Assembly: GCA_905221605.1 (NCBI GenBank)
Contig: CAJNDS010000789.1
Coordinates: 1-64,000, forward strand
Direction: 5' to 3'
From: Symbiodinium natans
Lineage: Eukaryota > Sar > Dinophyceae > Suessiales > Symbiodiniaceae
DNA length: 64,000 bases
In this document: positions 21,630 through 33,748 of the stretch, piece after piece
Position numbering within the stretch: position 1 is the stretch's first letter
How the letters are laid out: the number at the start of each line of letters is the position of its first letter
Program-made: the position numbers and the translations under genes
Notes under the pieces: generated by a model
Database searches by the model: none
What the model was told of the DNA's origin: nothing
The model's input: only the letters and a program-made list of their open reading frames with translations

Positions 21630-22318
21630 GGGTCTTGAGCACTACGGCTGCCCCTTCCGCCACAAGGCGAAAGCGAAACGCGAATCAAGGACAACGACAT
21701 CTTGAAATCGATGCAGGCAGGGAGGTATTTAGCTTGAAGCATCCAGCTTGAGGACTTGGACAACCAGAAAACACTCATGAACAGAGAAGCGGACGATAGG
21801 CACACAAATCAATGCCATCTCAAGGCAGGCAGTACGGCTGCCTGCACTGGTGCCATGCGATGGCATGCAACTCCCCCAGCCTCGACAGCATCTTGTCACG
21901 CCTCCAACAGCGGGGGAACTGCGCACGCCTGGCAGGTTTGTGAGCGCGTACGTACATGAAAAGAGCACTGTATTTTCAGCAGGGGTAAACTGTCGAGATC
22001 TACGGGGGCTTGAACAGGAGTTCGTGCGCACTGATGCATGACATTGCCCTCCATCGCCCTCCCAACTTATCACTTCTTGCATGTCGGCCCACATCGGCCA
22101 GGATTTCGGCTGCAGAATGCAGCGAAGTCAAACCTTCGGTCAGCTGCAAGGACCCCCCTGCCCAAAGCATAGCGCAGCACTCGGTCTGACTTGGCAGGGA
22201 GCCCGACATCTGCCAGCAGAAAGTGACGAGGTGCTAACCGTTACGCCGGAGAAAGGGCATAGAGAACCCTGGAAGCCTCTCTTGAACTGTTTGGGGCAGC
22301 ACTGCTGCTGGGTGGAAT
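21630..22318. other. spacer, nothing firm
   Basis: A minus-strand frame from 22094 to 21729 ends in a hydrophobic run (MALICVPIVRFSVHECFLVV). It could be a first exon of the transporter, but no splice connection is evident. No repeats of note. Confidence 0.35.
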
Positions 22319-24745
22319 CTACTGGCATTCCTTCCCAGTCGCGAAGTCGACTCCTCGGATCATGGGGTCATACGTCCAGGCAAAGGTCACGCAGGTGGAG
22401 CTTCGCTGGAAGGGGCTTTCAAGACCCATGAGGGAAGAGAACACTGCGAGGCCCACATTGTTCTTCGTGCACTCTGGGTGCCGCGGCACATCCTTCGGGG
22501 AGATCTTGCCCTTGTTCATAAAGTGATTCACCCACTTCTCATCCAGGCCAAGAGACGCGATGAGTGTGTAGTTGATCAGATTCTCTGGGTCGCAGCGATA
22601 GGGCTTGGTGTACAGGGCATCGCAAGCAAAGTCCCAAATCCTGCAGAGGCGTTCCATAGAATGCTGGCACCCTCCACGGATGGACCGTTCCATACTTCTA
22701 TCAACCCAGTATACCCGAGATTGTCGATCATTCGGATCGGCCTGCATGTCCCAGTCCATGATGTTGGCTCCACGGGTCTCACATGGGTAGTTCATGCTGT
22801 ATGCATAATGCACGGTATCACCTGCTCGCGAACACAGTCGGGCGATGCTGTGGAAGGTAGTAGGCTTCATGTAGTCCAGTATGTTGTCCCAGCTCATGGT
22901 GAAGGGGGCTTCTTTCCATATCCTGTCTAAGAGAGCCCGATTCTCCCAACAAACTCTCTGACAAATGAAATCTCCTGTCCAAGTTGATCCACTCCGACGG
23001 ACGGTATGCTGTATCCGCTTTGCAATGTACCATGTGAAGCACTGCATGACGTCGAATTCCTTGTTCGGAGACGATTCTAGGGCCTGTACGGAGAAGTCTG
23101 GCTCCACGGCCTCACCCGCTTCACCCAGCAATGTGCGGCAATAGTCCTCCGTGGTGATGCAGCCCAGCGCGAGTCCCTTTTCCAGGCTGGGCGAAGCTTC
23201 AGGCAGGCTCCACATGCACAGGCTCCCAACATAGGGTGTGCAATCGCTGCAAACATCCCCAGCAGCAGCGGTTTGATCCAGGAACACGTCACCAGAGCAC
23301 AGGTACTTCAAGGTGGCTCTCTGGTCCTTCTTGCGGCAGAGGCACCCTGCAATGTGCGTCTCTCGTTCTGGGAGCTCACTGATCTGCGCTTTCCACCAGA
23401 ACCGTCTTGCCTCCTCCACTGTGTGATGCCGTTTCTCCTCGAAGCAGCGCAACCAATACAGCAAGTAGTCTGCAACAGGCCGGACCTCCTGCAGGTAGGG
23501 ATGGGCCGACTCTTGAGCCATGCCTGTCCAAGAAAGGTTCGCCTCACGGATCAACACGGGCTGCTCCCGGGAGTCGACTAGCACCATCCAGCGTCCTGAG
23601 GCGGCGTCAAGACGCACTGCCGTCCCAACATGCCCGTTCAGCTCCGGCAACTTCACCAAACCATGAATTTCCACAGAGCTGCCTACAGCGACAGTCATCT
23701 CCAGTGGCTCTAAGTTCTCCGCCTTGACCTTCGCTTGCCAACCGTCGCCGTAGACATCCCAGCGACCCTCGGCGCAGGATCGGGCGATACCTCGCTGGCC
23801 GTTCAGCTTTTGACCTTTCTCACTCTGAAGTCCACGCACGGTAATGCCGCGCCCTTCAAGAATAGGATAACTGCACGGAGACTGCAGAGGCCTAGACTTG
23901 ATCTTCATCTCCGACACAACGTGGTTCAAGGCCTTACCAAAAGCTTCGAGGCTTGACCTGCCCCAAGTAGCCGAGAACCAGACTTCAATAATCGAGCAGA
24001 TGGGAATGGAACTGTCCATCATCATCTGCCAAACCACCTTTGTCTTAGCAATGGAATAGGCGCTGCTGTCAATGCCGATGAACTTCAAGGATGTCTTCGA
24101 AGTTGTTGCGTCAATGTGTTCCGGGGAAGAGCCATCTGCAACCAGCCGGGACTTGAGGAGCACGATCAGGTCGTTAAACCCAACTGCGACGTGCGTGGTG
24201 CCCCAGGTCAGCACATCCTTCCTTCCAGGGAAGTTGCTGAAGTTCGAGATCTGCTGTGTGCCATAACCCATGGACTTCTTGAACTGATCGTCGTCGCATT
24301 GCTCCCGCCAGTCTATCACAGCTTCGTCACTTGGGGGGGCCAAGTGCCAAGGGTACCCGTGCGTGCGACGGAGGACCTCCTGTACGTGCTCTTGGCTTCC
24401 CTGATTGCCATAATACTTCATCCTCGCCATTGGAATGTAGTCATCCCGCATCCACTTTGCCTTCAACCATGGCTGGGTGCGTGCGATGATGTATCCAGCT
24501 TTGAAGGCCTCGAGGTAGACCTTCTTCAAGTCATCGGGCATACCAACAGGGAAGTCATCAAAATCCAAATGAAACTTGGTGATCTCAATAGCTGCGCTTG
24601 GACCATATGCCTTGTCAAGCTGCTCTTTGCGATGGCCACTCGCAAGTTCGTACTCTGTCAAGCATGTCAAATGAGGAAGATATTCCGACTGGATCTTCTC
24701 AATGTCCGCATCCCAGGATCGCTGCCTGGCACCGCTTGGAGCCAT
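22319..24745 (-). CDS. uninterrupted 808-residue protein of unknown function
   Basis: A single 2.4-kb open frame. The first ATG after the in-frame upstream TAG is at 24745 (MAPSGARQRSWDADIEK). Residues about 230-285 contain KFIGIDSSAYSIAKTKVVWQ and IIEVWFSATW. The central part has two SH3/KOW-like repeats with the pattern LNGQRG...GRWDVYGDG...VKAENLEPL and ELNGHVGTAV...GRWMVLVDS. From memory this pattern is common in dinoflagellate proteins. The C-terminal part is aromatic- and cysteine-rich (MQCFTWYIAKRIQHTV, NYPCETRGANIMDWDMQ). No family name can be given. The absence of introns is striking because every long gene around it is split; a retrotransposed copy is one explanation. No spliced-leader remnant is visible just upstream of the start. 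Confidence 0.8.
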   Translation of the reverse strand: MAPSGARQRSWDADIEKIQSEYLPHLTCLTEYELASGHRKEQLDKAYGPSAAIEITKFHLDFDDFPVGMPDDLKKVYLEAFKAGYIIARTQPWLKAKWMRDDYIPMARMKYYGNQGSQEHVQEVLRRTHGYPWHLAPPSDEAVIDWREQCDDDQFKKSMGYGTQQISNFSNFPGRKDVLTWGTTHVAVGFNDLIVLLKSRLVADGSSPEHIDATTSKTSLKFIGIDSSAYSIAKTKVVWQMMMDSSIPICSIIEVWFSATWGRSSLEAFGKALNHVVSEMKIKSRPLQSPCSYPILEGRGITVRGLQSEKGQKLNGQRGIARSCAEGRWDVYGDGWQAKVKAENLEPLEMTVAVGSSVEIHGLVKLPELNGHVGTAVRLDAASGRWMVLVDSREQPVLIREANLSWTGMAQESAHPYLQEVRPVADYLLYWLRCFEEKRHHTVEEARRFWWKAQISELPERETHIAGCLCRKKDQRATLKYLCSGDVFLDQTAAAGDVCSDCTPYVGSLCMWSLPEASPSLEKGLALGCITTEDYCRTLLGEAGEAVEPDFSVQALESSPNKEFDVMQCFTWYIAKRIQHTVRRSGSTWTGDFICQRVCWENRALLDRIWKEAPFTMSWDNILDYMKPTTFHSIARLCSRAGDTVHYAYSMNYPCETRGANIMDWDMQADPNDRQSRVYWVDRSMERSIRGGCQHSMERLCRIWDFACDALYTKPYRCDPENLINYTLIASLGLDEKWVNHFMNKGKISPKDVPRHPECTKNNVGLAVFSSLMGLESPFQRSSTCVTFAWTYDPMIRGVDFATGKECQ

Positions 24746-26289
24746 GAGATGGCACACCGCCTACCAGAAACGCTCTACCGAAGAAGCGGCTGCGGAGGGC
24801 CACGCGATATGTTCGTTCGTCAACTGTGGTGTAGGATGCCAACAGAACAGGGTTGATTATGGTGCAAGAAAAGCTTATTTAAGTAGCTTAGTAGACTTCA
24901 AGATGGTTGTAAGCTCAGACGCTGAAGCTCAGGCCTTAGGACAAAGCGCTGGTGCTAGTGCTAGTGTTAGTGTGAGAGCGAGCGTCAGTGTCATCGTTAG
25001 TGTTTCTACTAGGAGTAGCAGCAGTAGCAGAAGGGTCCAAAGGCTCCAGTTGGCAGATTTTGAAATCAAGATGCTCGTCCGAAAGCAAAACCCCTGCAAG
25101 GTCTTACCTGGAGTTTTGCATAAACCTTTGAGGTGATTGCGGTCATGATGTTGGCTGATTTAGGGTTCAAAAGCTCAGAACCCAGGGAAAACAAATCGTT
25201 CCGATCCCAGACCGACGCCTCGGAGGAGCTGCCAACATCACAATTCGCATTGACTGGGAGCCACTGCCCTGTCCAAGCGGTGAAGATGTGTGGGGTTTAA
25301 GGATTTTTGGGCTTAGGTATTTTAAAATCGTCGGTGCACTGTGCAGGTATGTGCAGATTGTGTTTTGCAGTATTCTGTGGTCTGCTTGTCCTCTGCATAC
25401 CAAACATGTGAGCCACGCAGCTGCACCCCAGATCCCGCTGTTCCGCGTGAACTCTTGGGGCCAATTCGAGTTTCAATGGATTTGTGCATGATGCTCGCCC
25501 ATGCACAGGCTCAGAATTTCAACTGCCCTACTGCAGCACAATCCTGCATCTCGTGCTGACATCACATACCAACTCGATGCCAAGGGGTTTCAAACAAACT
25601 TTACGATGAGCGCATGCAAGCTGCGCTGCTCTCAGAATCCTCCCCCCCTTTCTATGATCTGCATCGGACCCTTTTCTGACCGTCTTCGAGCTCTGTCTGT
25701 GCGGGGGCTTCTGCCGGGTCTGCGCCATATCCTGGACAATCATGCGCTGATTCACTGAGGAACGATTCAGAGGAGAGACAAAACCCCTATTGCTGTGCAC
25801 AGCCTCTGACATAAGCCCCAAACGCATGGATGGTCCAGGTCAAGCAAAGAATGTTGCCTACCCTAAACAATAAACCCTAAACCCTAAACCCGAAGAGGTG
25901 CGCACGGCACCTTCGTCCTGGAGGCCGGAGGTACCCTTCGCTGGTAGAAAGGCCTGTCTGCACAAGCTCTTCGAGTCTTTTCAGGGTTCAGGGTTTCTAA
26001 TCTCACGCAGGGTCGAGGGGGTACTTTTTCAACATCAGCTTCTATTCAGTCATCTGGTCGGGGCCTTCTATGCTGACGGACCTCTTAACACACGAACCTT
26101 TCATGAGCCACCCTAAACATCCCCAAACCCTAAACCCTAAAACCCTAAGCCCTAAACCCTAAACCCAAAACCCTAAACCCTAGAATCCTAAGCCCTAAAC
26201 CCAAAACCCTAGACCCACTGAGGAGGGCTCCGGCCTGCTCAGCTGGCTGAGGCGTCAACCTCAACATGCCATCCCGAAGAAGCGACATT

Positions 26290-26394
26290 TGGGTGGTTGT
26301 CACAAAAAAAGGTCCGATTTTGGGGTACCCTAAATCTTAGGTGCCGTATTATAATCGGGATCCAAAAAGGGGCCCTAATTTTGACAACCACCCA
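26290..26394. mobile_element. MITE-like element M1, complete copy
   Basis: Terminal inverted repeats TGGGTGGTTGTCA and TTTTGACAACCACCCA. The core has GGTACCCTAAATCTTAGGTGC and a TATTATAATCGGGATCC segment. It is in opposite orientation to the copy at 53942-54043. Confidence 0.85.
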
Positions 26395-27080
26395 TTTAAA
26401 CGACAAGGACCGCAATCAGGTCCACCTAATATCGAAAACCCCCCACATGAGCTCGCCAACGCTCCACGCACAAGCACATCTCCGGGTTTCTGGACTCTCC
26501 GCGCTCGTAGTGGACCGGCCTCGAAGCCACTTTGGGGCTTGGGATCAGGGGGCTTGCATGGGGTTCAGGGCCTAGGGGTTTAGTTCCTGGCTTTCACTTC
26601 GCTGATGAAGTAAGCCAAACTGACTTGTCCCCGGGTCATGGTCGCAAGTTGATAGCTAGTACCTGATGTAGGATTGCGACAACCTGGAACCGAACTGGCT
26701 CGTTTCATGCTTCCAGTGGACGCAAAATCCAAACGTAAAACCCGACTCTGGAACCCAACAGTATTACTTGTAGACTGGATGAGACTGTTGTCATCTGGCC
26801 AACCTCTGGCTAGGAAGATTCCCAAAAGTCCTCTCTCAACTGTGCTCATGACGTATGACTTGGGGGGTGATGAATGGCGCACTCCGAGCTCTGCAAATAG
26901 TCGAGTGGCTTGGAGAACTAACGCTTTCAGCATGGAGATGTCGCCATATGTCGCCACAGTTTGTCGGGAAACCGCTGCAAGACTCAACCCGAAACCTTAC
27001 ACCGAACTAGTTCGGGGTTAGGTTCGTGATTGGATTCGGAGGTGCACTTTCAGACATGTTGCAGGTCTAACCGGTTCTCA

Positions 27081-27182
27081 ATAGGAATGAGGGAACTAGG
27101 CACTTATCCTTGAAAAGGTATATCTATCTATCTGTATATATATATATAGGGGGGATGCAAGGTAATTCCCTCATTCCCTACC
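27081..27182. mobile_element. MITE-like element M4, copy 1
   Basis: Inverted ends TAGGAATGAGGGAACTA and TAATTCCCTCATTCCCTA around a TATC/TA core. Matches 55107-55185 and half of the element near 52560-52606. Confidence 0.7.
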
Positions 27183-27369
27183 AAGAATCAGTGGGTTTTT
27201 GTTGCTTCAGGTCCTAAACCCTAAACCCTAAACCCTAAACCCTAAACCCTAAACCCTAAACCCTAAACCATTTCTGAGCCCGTTTCGTGGGCTCTCGCTG
27301 GTCGGGAGCGCTTTGCAGCCTCAGCAGGCCACGAAGCCACATGTGTGCAGTTGGGGTAGTCTTTGGGTT

Positions 27370-27389
27370 ATACGCGAGTATATATATAT

Positions 27390-27430
<41 letters not shown>

Positions 27431-27500
27431 TTTTGTGCTACCATGGAAAATACCTATCTATATATATATATATATATTATTATATTTATATTTATATATG
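27370..27500. repeat. TA/CA microsatellites
   Basis: TATATA, CACACA and TATATTAT tracts surround a T run. Tyr-Ile open frames here are artefacts. Confidence 0.85.
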
Positions 27501-27574
27501 TGACAGGCAAAATATGGAAGACTACATAACAATGGGTACCCAGTTTGGTGCGTGAACTAACTATCTTCGACTGC

Positions 27575-30500
27575 GCGCGCCACCATCCAGATCCATGCCG
27601 CTCGCCACAAGCAAATTCACCTCACCAGGGACATGCAATCGAGTTCTCTCCTTATTCATTGAACCCTCTCTCTCTCACAGGCGCTCAGTCAATGTCAGGC
27701 CTGTCGTGGCATCATAATTCATTGAACCCTAAACCCTTAAACCCTCTAAATCCTGTAAACCCTAAAAGCCATAAGCCCTATAAGCCTAAAAGCAATTTTT
27801 ACCCTGAACCCTAAAACTCGGAAAATCCCAAAACCCTAAACCCCAAAACCCTTTGCCCCAAAACCCTGAAACCCTCAACCCTTCAAGCAACTCCGATTCG
27901 TCCTCACATAACTACCAGTCTACCTGATATGGGTCCTTATTATAGTTTCTAAATAGAGTAGAAAGAATAGTATTAATAGTATATTATATGGGAATCCTTC
28001 TATGTGTTGTCGATATTGGGCCCCCCCTACTTTCGTAAACCCCCCATATAATATGGCTTTCTATCCTTCTGTGCTCGCCCCCTCCCCGCCTTCGTATTTG
28101 GATCCCAGGCTGAGGGAATATCCACGCCCATGGGGCGCTCCACAATGAAAGTGTCCTCTCGCTGCAACACGGCTGGCTTGTGTGCCACATGTCGATGTTG
28201 ATACCATGCTACTGTACTCTCATACTACGCTGAACCCTCTTTGCATCCAGACCAAGAACGATGCTGGACTGCGGCCAGTTCAGCACCCCGAACCCTAAAC
28301 CCTATATAACCCCTTCACCCTAATTTGCGAAAATCTGACGAAGCCGGGGCTAAACTGCCTGATGTATAACCCCTTGACCCTAACTTGCAAAAAAATAGGA
28401 CGAAGCCGGGGCCTTCGTAGAGCTTCCCGTCAGGTTCCTTCATGATCCCATGGCCCTCCGGCACAATGTTCCACGGCCTCGAAATTGTGACTTGTGGAAT
28501 TTATCCAGGCGTGGGACTTAATAGATCTATACATATATATGTATATATATATACACACACACATATTCTTTTTCAACGCTGCAAAATGATATGCTGCTAT
28601 GTATGTATACACAGATACATTTTTACAATCATACATATATATATATATATACATACCTAAAACCATCATCCAGAGCGCTTCTCCAGAACAACGTGTAAGC
28701 TTGCAAACTGTTCTGCTGCATTGGCAGCCGTTTGTCCAATCGTCCCTTCTCTTCCATGAATCACGATGCCTGTGATTTCTGATGTTTGCCTATGGCCACA
28801 TGCAACCCCGGACCGAGCACCCGCGCGTGGAAAGTCTGCCGAGACCTGCGCCACGTCTTTCAGGTGCACAGTACCCTAGTTAGTACATTTGGGTCCCAAG
28901 TCGTTGCCGGGCTGCTGAACAGCCGGCCCAACCGAATTAACTTAACTAGCGCGGAACCATTCGACATGGAGAATCAAGAGCTTGCTTGCCCTTCAATTCT
29001 GAGAGCTCGCTTGTTTGGCATCTAAGGCAGAGGTCAGAGTCTAACCAGTTGTCCACGCCATCATGCTGCAGCAGCAGTGCTCGAATGCATCTACCTCTTG
29101 TTCCATTGGCCTGAATGCCTGCACTTGCATTAAAGTCCGCCACCGAAAGCAGCCGCTCTTCGAAGTGGACCCCAGCGTGCATGTGTGACTAACATGCAGC
29201 TGATTCTTGTGCAGTGCTTGTGCCTGCTGCAGCTGCAGCGCTGTCATCCATCGATTCCGAAGGCACGCAATCCTTATCCGTTCACGACAGTTGGACGCGA
29301 CGATCGATCTTCGTCTGATGCCGGGTCCATCTGAGCGCACCGCACCCTTACGGTGAAGGTGGATCTTGCCTGAACTTGCTTGTCGCACCGGCAGAATTCC
29401 AAAAACTGGGCTTCAGGCAAGATGGAACGGAACTCTGCTTCAAGATTTCGCTTTTCAAGCCTTGCAGAAAACTCTCTTGAGGCTGCAGCCCGTGTACTTG
29501 CCTCCGTCGGGGTAGAAGACCATGTGAGTGCCGGATCTGGCTGCAGGCTGCGTAGGGTACTGACAGTTAGGAAATGGAATGCGCCGCTTTATGTTCCTTG
29601 CCGTTCTTAACCTTCCTTTTTAGTAGGTCCTTATTGTAAATCATAAAGTCATAAAACCCATACAGGATTCTTAGGTAACCGACGAACAAGTAGGTTCGAG
29701 GTTCTGAAGTTTGAAATGAACACTTGATCGTGCAGAAGCTTAGTTTACGTGATTCCCAGCGGCAGACACTGCCTGCCTTGGGTAAACCGGATAAACTCGC
29801 TGGGGGCGCTCATCTGGCATGTCATTTGTCCAAGGGCCCTCCATGTGGAATCCCTTGTGCGACAGAACCTTTGTTGCGGCACAGACTCAGTGATTCCCGT
29901 TGAAAGCGGCGCAATGCGGCGCAAGACAATGTCGGTGACTTGCTACTCACTGTCGCACACGCACATTGGGGAGATGGCGGCCTGTCCGTGGCGTTGGCCA
30001 TTGACCTGCAGCGGGCAATCGCACTTACTGTGTCATCCTCACTTCTACAACGCACCACGCCGCCTCTGCGGTGAAAGGCTTATGGAGGTTTTGATTTGGG
30101 GCGCTGGTGGCAACTGTCTGGTTCTGAGAGCCTGGCCCAGTCTCCTTCGTACTCACCTCCGGCATAAATGGCTGTACCTGGCCATGTTACCTACCCGATG
30201 AGGCAACATTGGCACAAAAAGAAAGAAAGAACAATTGTTGGTAGCAAGAGCAAGCACCGGCCTCTGTAACAAAGCTGCTCTGGACTTTTCTAGCTGAGTT
30301 GGCAAATATCAGCCTGTTGGCCTGTTGCTTGGGCCGAAGCCTAAGAACCCCTGGAAGCCTTGTCCATGGCGTTGTCCGGCACGCCTCAGCTCCAGACATG
30401 TTCCCGAATGTAGGAAAGACCGCCATAGCTGTTTGTGCTTGCCTGTCTCCGCACTACAACACTCTGCAATTGGTTCAGAGTCTCTTACCTGGATTCTACC

Positions 30501-33120
30501 TGAACGTCTGAGCCCACAGCCATTGACCCGCGTAGAGGCTTTCTGCGCCAAGAAAATCCTCCGAAGCTTTGGCCGCTTGTAGTTGCAATGCCGAGCTACC
30601 TCACCGCTACCATAGGAAAGCTGAACCCTAAACCCTAAACCCTAAACCCTAAACCCTAAACCCTAAACCCTAAACCCTAAACCCTAAACCCTAAACCCTA
30701 AACCCTAAACCCTAAACCCTAAACCTTCGCTGCCAGCCTGTGAAACGGCATCTTCCCCACGGACAAGCTGACCCATGCCATGTCGTTCGCCATCCTGAGA
30801 GGCAGAGGCGTCTCTAGGGGTTTAGGGTTTAGGGTTTAGGGTTCTCTAGGGTTTAGGGTTTAGGGTTTAGGGTTTAGGGTTTAGGGTTTAGGGTTCAGGG
30901 CTGCCTCTCTGCTATCTTTCTGACTTGTGCTGATGCTACCAATGTACTCAGTTTGCGGTTGGCAAGTGACCAAGGGCATCAACAGCAGCAACCAACAAAT
31001 AGCCAACAACACCAGCACCACCAATACCAACCCCACGATAGGGGACGTAAACTTCTTTGAGAAACAGTCTCACTGCGGAACCGAAGTTATGAGGCCCCGC
31101 GTCAACCGTGACAAACAGAAAGAGAGAATGCCCAGGTCCATGGTGTTCTGCACAAGGTATGAAGCGGCTGTTGCTCAGGCGAACACAAAAGGTCTATTTT
31201 CAGCCATCCCAAAAAACTACAGGGAATGTATACTTGGGACAACCTTTTTCAGGACTTCAAGCAACAGGCGTGGAGCTGAACGCCTTGGCACCATGATGGC
31301 TGTTGCCTGAGAACCGGGTGCTGAGCCCCCAACCCTCTGGGAAGGTTGCGGAGTGAGCAACAACAGCCAACAACGGGAACAACAGGGAACAACGGCCCAG
31401 CAGCAGCAGCCGCCGCAGAGGCAACAGCGACAACAACCACAACAACCACAAAAACCACAACCACAGCAGCAACAGCAATGAAGACGATGACCGCGCCCGC
31501 AACAACAACAACAGCAATTGAGCGCGAAGCTCAAGTCGATCTGCAGTGCACAAGTGCATGGCAGTTGTCAATTAGTCCGTCTTCTGAAGGTCTGGCTTCG
31601 AAGGTGCCGGTGTAGGTCCCGCCGGGGCAGATGTGCTTTCCCACGCCGTGGAACTTGCCTAAGCTGGACGAACCCTGCCTGACTCGTGAAGAGAAGCCTT
31701 GGTGACGCTTCCTACTTGGAGGTGGATGGTACTTAATAACCAACTATAACTGTACTTATAGCCCAGTTAGAAGCCCCTTAAGTGCCCTTACATGGTTATA
31801 AGTACAGTTATAAGTACAGTTTTAACTGGTTATTACGTACCATGCAAGAATTGCTTCCCACAGCGAATCATCTCAGGCAGCTGCCCTCCCGCCACTCTCC
31901 TTCATACAGCGAGCCCTTCTCGTCGACGAAAGTGCCCGCCTGGTGCGATGCTATGAAATGAACACTCGCGCAACAGAATCATCCCTAAATCCTAAACCCT
32001 AAACCCTAAACCACGTCCACAAGGCCCCGGCTCCATGATAGAGATTTTGCGCCCACTGCCCAGAATACTTCTCCTGATCTCTGCGGCGGAGGTTGGCTTC
32101 TGGGTCAAACCCTAAACCCTAATCCCCAAACAAAACCTAAACCCTAAACAGTAAACCCTGCTAAAAATCCCAAGATCCCAGAGCGAGAATTAAGGACTGG
32201 GACTGCGGTCCTTGTGGTTGCGAACGCAGCTTCCCGAGCCATGCCGCTTGTCCTTGGCAGCTGAGGTCAAATCGATGACAGACATGCATTACAGCATGGA
32301 CCCGACCAGTGAATGTAGAGCGCAGTGGTTCACAACGAAGCGAGCAAAAGGGAACCAACTGAAGACTGAAGCAGCCACAACCCCTGTCAGCACACGACTG
32401 ACTGCTATGTCAGGCTCTGACTGCAGCACTTTGCAATTATTTGCCAAATGTGGCGAAGACTGGTCATCTGCTCGTCACAGCAGCCAAGGTCTCTAATCTC
32501 TGTTTTTCAGCCGGGTAACCAAAAACCCTATATACTGCCCATGGCCTTCACCCTGAATTTCGCTAGTCCAACAGTACTTGTGCTCTAGGGTCAGTTCGAG
32601 GTTTAGATTCTGTTGAAGCTCTTCCGGGTAGCGTACAAATGGTGGGGTTTCAAGCTCTATTCTTCCCAGGGGTGGTGGCTCGTAGTTGTGAAAATCAGGC
32701 TCGCGTATTTCCAATATAGCAGCAAAGGATCTGCTAGCCATTGCCCGTCGTACGTGTACAGAACCTGCTGGCAGAGGCTCAAGCGAACTTTGTTAGCGGG
32801 CAACTTCAGCTCTGCTACTAAATGGATTTCGGCTACGACTACGAATATTGCGGATGTTGCCCGTTGTCTCTTTTATGTTGGCGCCTTGCCAGCACTTTCG
32901 ATGGTCAGTGTTCCGCTGCCATGACGACGATCACGCAACCATTGGCCGTCGTACTGCATGTGATTCCTCGTTGGTTCCGAGCTACACAGATGTGTTGAGA
33001 CCAAGTGTCAAGGCCCGAATGAAGTGCTGGCCTCTTGCTGGTGTACACGCCAGCACCTTCTCGCATACCACGGCGAAACTCACCATGGTACTCGTCACCA
33101 TTGGCAAATCTGTACCTATG
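27575..33120 (-). CDS. MORN-repeat protein in many small exons, possibly decayed
   Basis: At least eleven separate minus-strand segments carry MORN-repeat sense (consensus roughly Y.G.W..G..HG.G). In gene order: about 33120-33045 (YRFANGDEYHGEFRRGMREG), 32960-32885 (YDGQWLRDRRHGSGTL), 32770-32720 (YTYDGQWLADP), 31665-31590 (GKFHGVGKHICPGGTYTGTF), 30390-30345 (AGQRHGQGF), 30170-30130 (YAGGEYEGDWAR), 30010-29965 (NGQRHGQA), 29525-29480 (YPDGGKYTG), 28470-28405 (GHGIMKEPDGKLYEG), 28150-28085 (GAPHGRGYSLSLGSKYEGG) and 27620-27575 (GEFACGERHGSGWW). MORN repeats bind membranes or act as scaffolds and are abundant in alveolates. The exons are separated by long introns filled with telomeric tracts and MITEs. 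Splice junctions were not resolved, and stops close to some repeats mean it may be a pseudogene. The ends are uncertain. Confidence 0.6.
28302..28414. repeat. tandem duplication of about 65 bases at a MORN exon edge
   Basis: TATAACCCCTTCACCCTAA...GACGAAGCCGGGGC at 28302-28351 recurs at 28367-28414 with few changes. The right copy includes the end of the MORN exon (LYEGPGF), so the duplication covers an exon-intron border. Confidence 0.65.
28530..28655. repeat. TA/CA microsatellites
   Basis: TATATATG, ACACACAC and ATATATAT tracts in the MORN gene region. Not coding. Confidence 0.8.
30623..30725. repeat. interstitial telomeric array (CCCTAAA)n
   Basis: About fourteen perfect heptamers within the span of the MORN gene, followed at 30817-30898 by a TTTAGGG array in the opposite orientation. 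The two tracts are separated by about 90 bases. Confidence 0.95.
30817..30898. repeat. interstitial telomeric array (TTTAGGG)n with internal repeat
   Basis: Two sub-arrays, each led by TCTCTAGGG, so the left edge of the array is itself duplicated. Orientation is opposite to the array at 30623-30725. Confidence 0.85.
31715..31842. mobile_element. MITE-like element M3, copy 1
   Basis: Inner inverted ends TGGTACTTAATAACCA and TGGTTATTACGTACCA. The core has repeated AACTGTACTTATA motifs in both orientations. Further copies lie at 43410-43550 and 61941-62036, where the outer end GGAGGTTCA is preserved. Confidence 0.75.
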
Positions 33121-33748
33121 TAGAAGTCAGGCGGAAGAATGTCACGGATGCGCACGCATACGTGCATGGCAATATCAGGTTCAGACGGGGCACATGCCGT
33201 GGCCTTCGCGTGGCGGCTTTGGCCGACGCTCCAGCACAGGCAACTTGTGTGCCTCACGCGCGAAGCTGCAACCGACACGAGGGTGGCGGCTCAGTCAGTG
33301 CCGGAGTGCGTGAATGACAAGCGGCAAGCACGAGCCTGTAACCACGTCCTTCCGCCATAGGTTCGTCTGAGCAGTCAGTTGCAAGAGGTGAACATACTTC
33401 TGCATCGCGAGGATGGGTCCTCCTCGACTCAACACCTATGCTTTGTCATACTTTCGAATTAAGCTGCCCGTAGATATCCCTAGACCATACACACTGCTGC
33501 CCCAAGCCAAAAAGTGCCGAAGTGGAGGTGAGGCCAGCACGAAACCCATCTTTGTAGGAATGGTAGGCCGAATCGACTCAACTCGGACTTCTGTTGCTTT
33601 GAGGCGGCCTCCCAACGTGCAGAAAGGGCCCTACTTTGAGGCTTATAGGGCTTGAGGACCAGACCGCATTCGGCACACTCACGTAGCCTCCAGTCCTGCT
33701 GAGAGGTCGCGCTCGGGCCCTGCGATTTTCGCAGTGGCCTTGAGTTTA

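Larger units (their letters stand above)
24746..27560 (-). other. telomere-repeat-rich stretch with candidate small exons
   Basis: Between tracts of CCCTAAA-type sequence (25860-25892, 26110-26213, 27210-27268) there are short minus-strand segments that read like protein: 25285-25170 (TAWTGQWLPVNANCDVGSSS), 25990-25893 (KRLEELVQTGLSTSEGYLRP), 26550-26455 (GFEAGPLRARRVQKPGDVLV) and 27350-27270 (WLRGLLRLQSAPDQREP). They may belong to the 3' part of the MORN gene to the right or to another gene. A hexamer-like GCTAGT/GTTAGT repeat lies at 24953-25010. None is identified, and each is weak alone. Confidence 0.35.

Noticed and set aside
22478-22930. Plus-strand frame inside the intronless gene
   Set aside because: Antisense shadow of a convincing 808-residue frame.
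26580-27021. Opposed frames of 135 and 115 residues
   Set aside because: Neither shows a domain, and they overlap each other; undecidable without transcripts.
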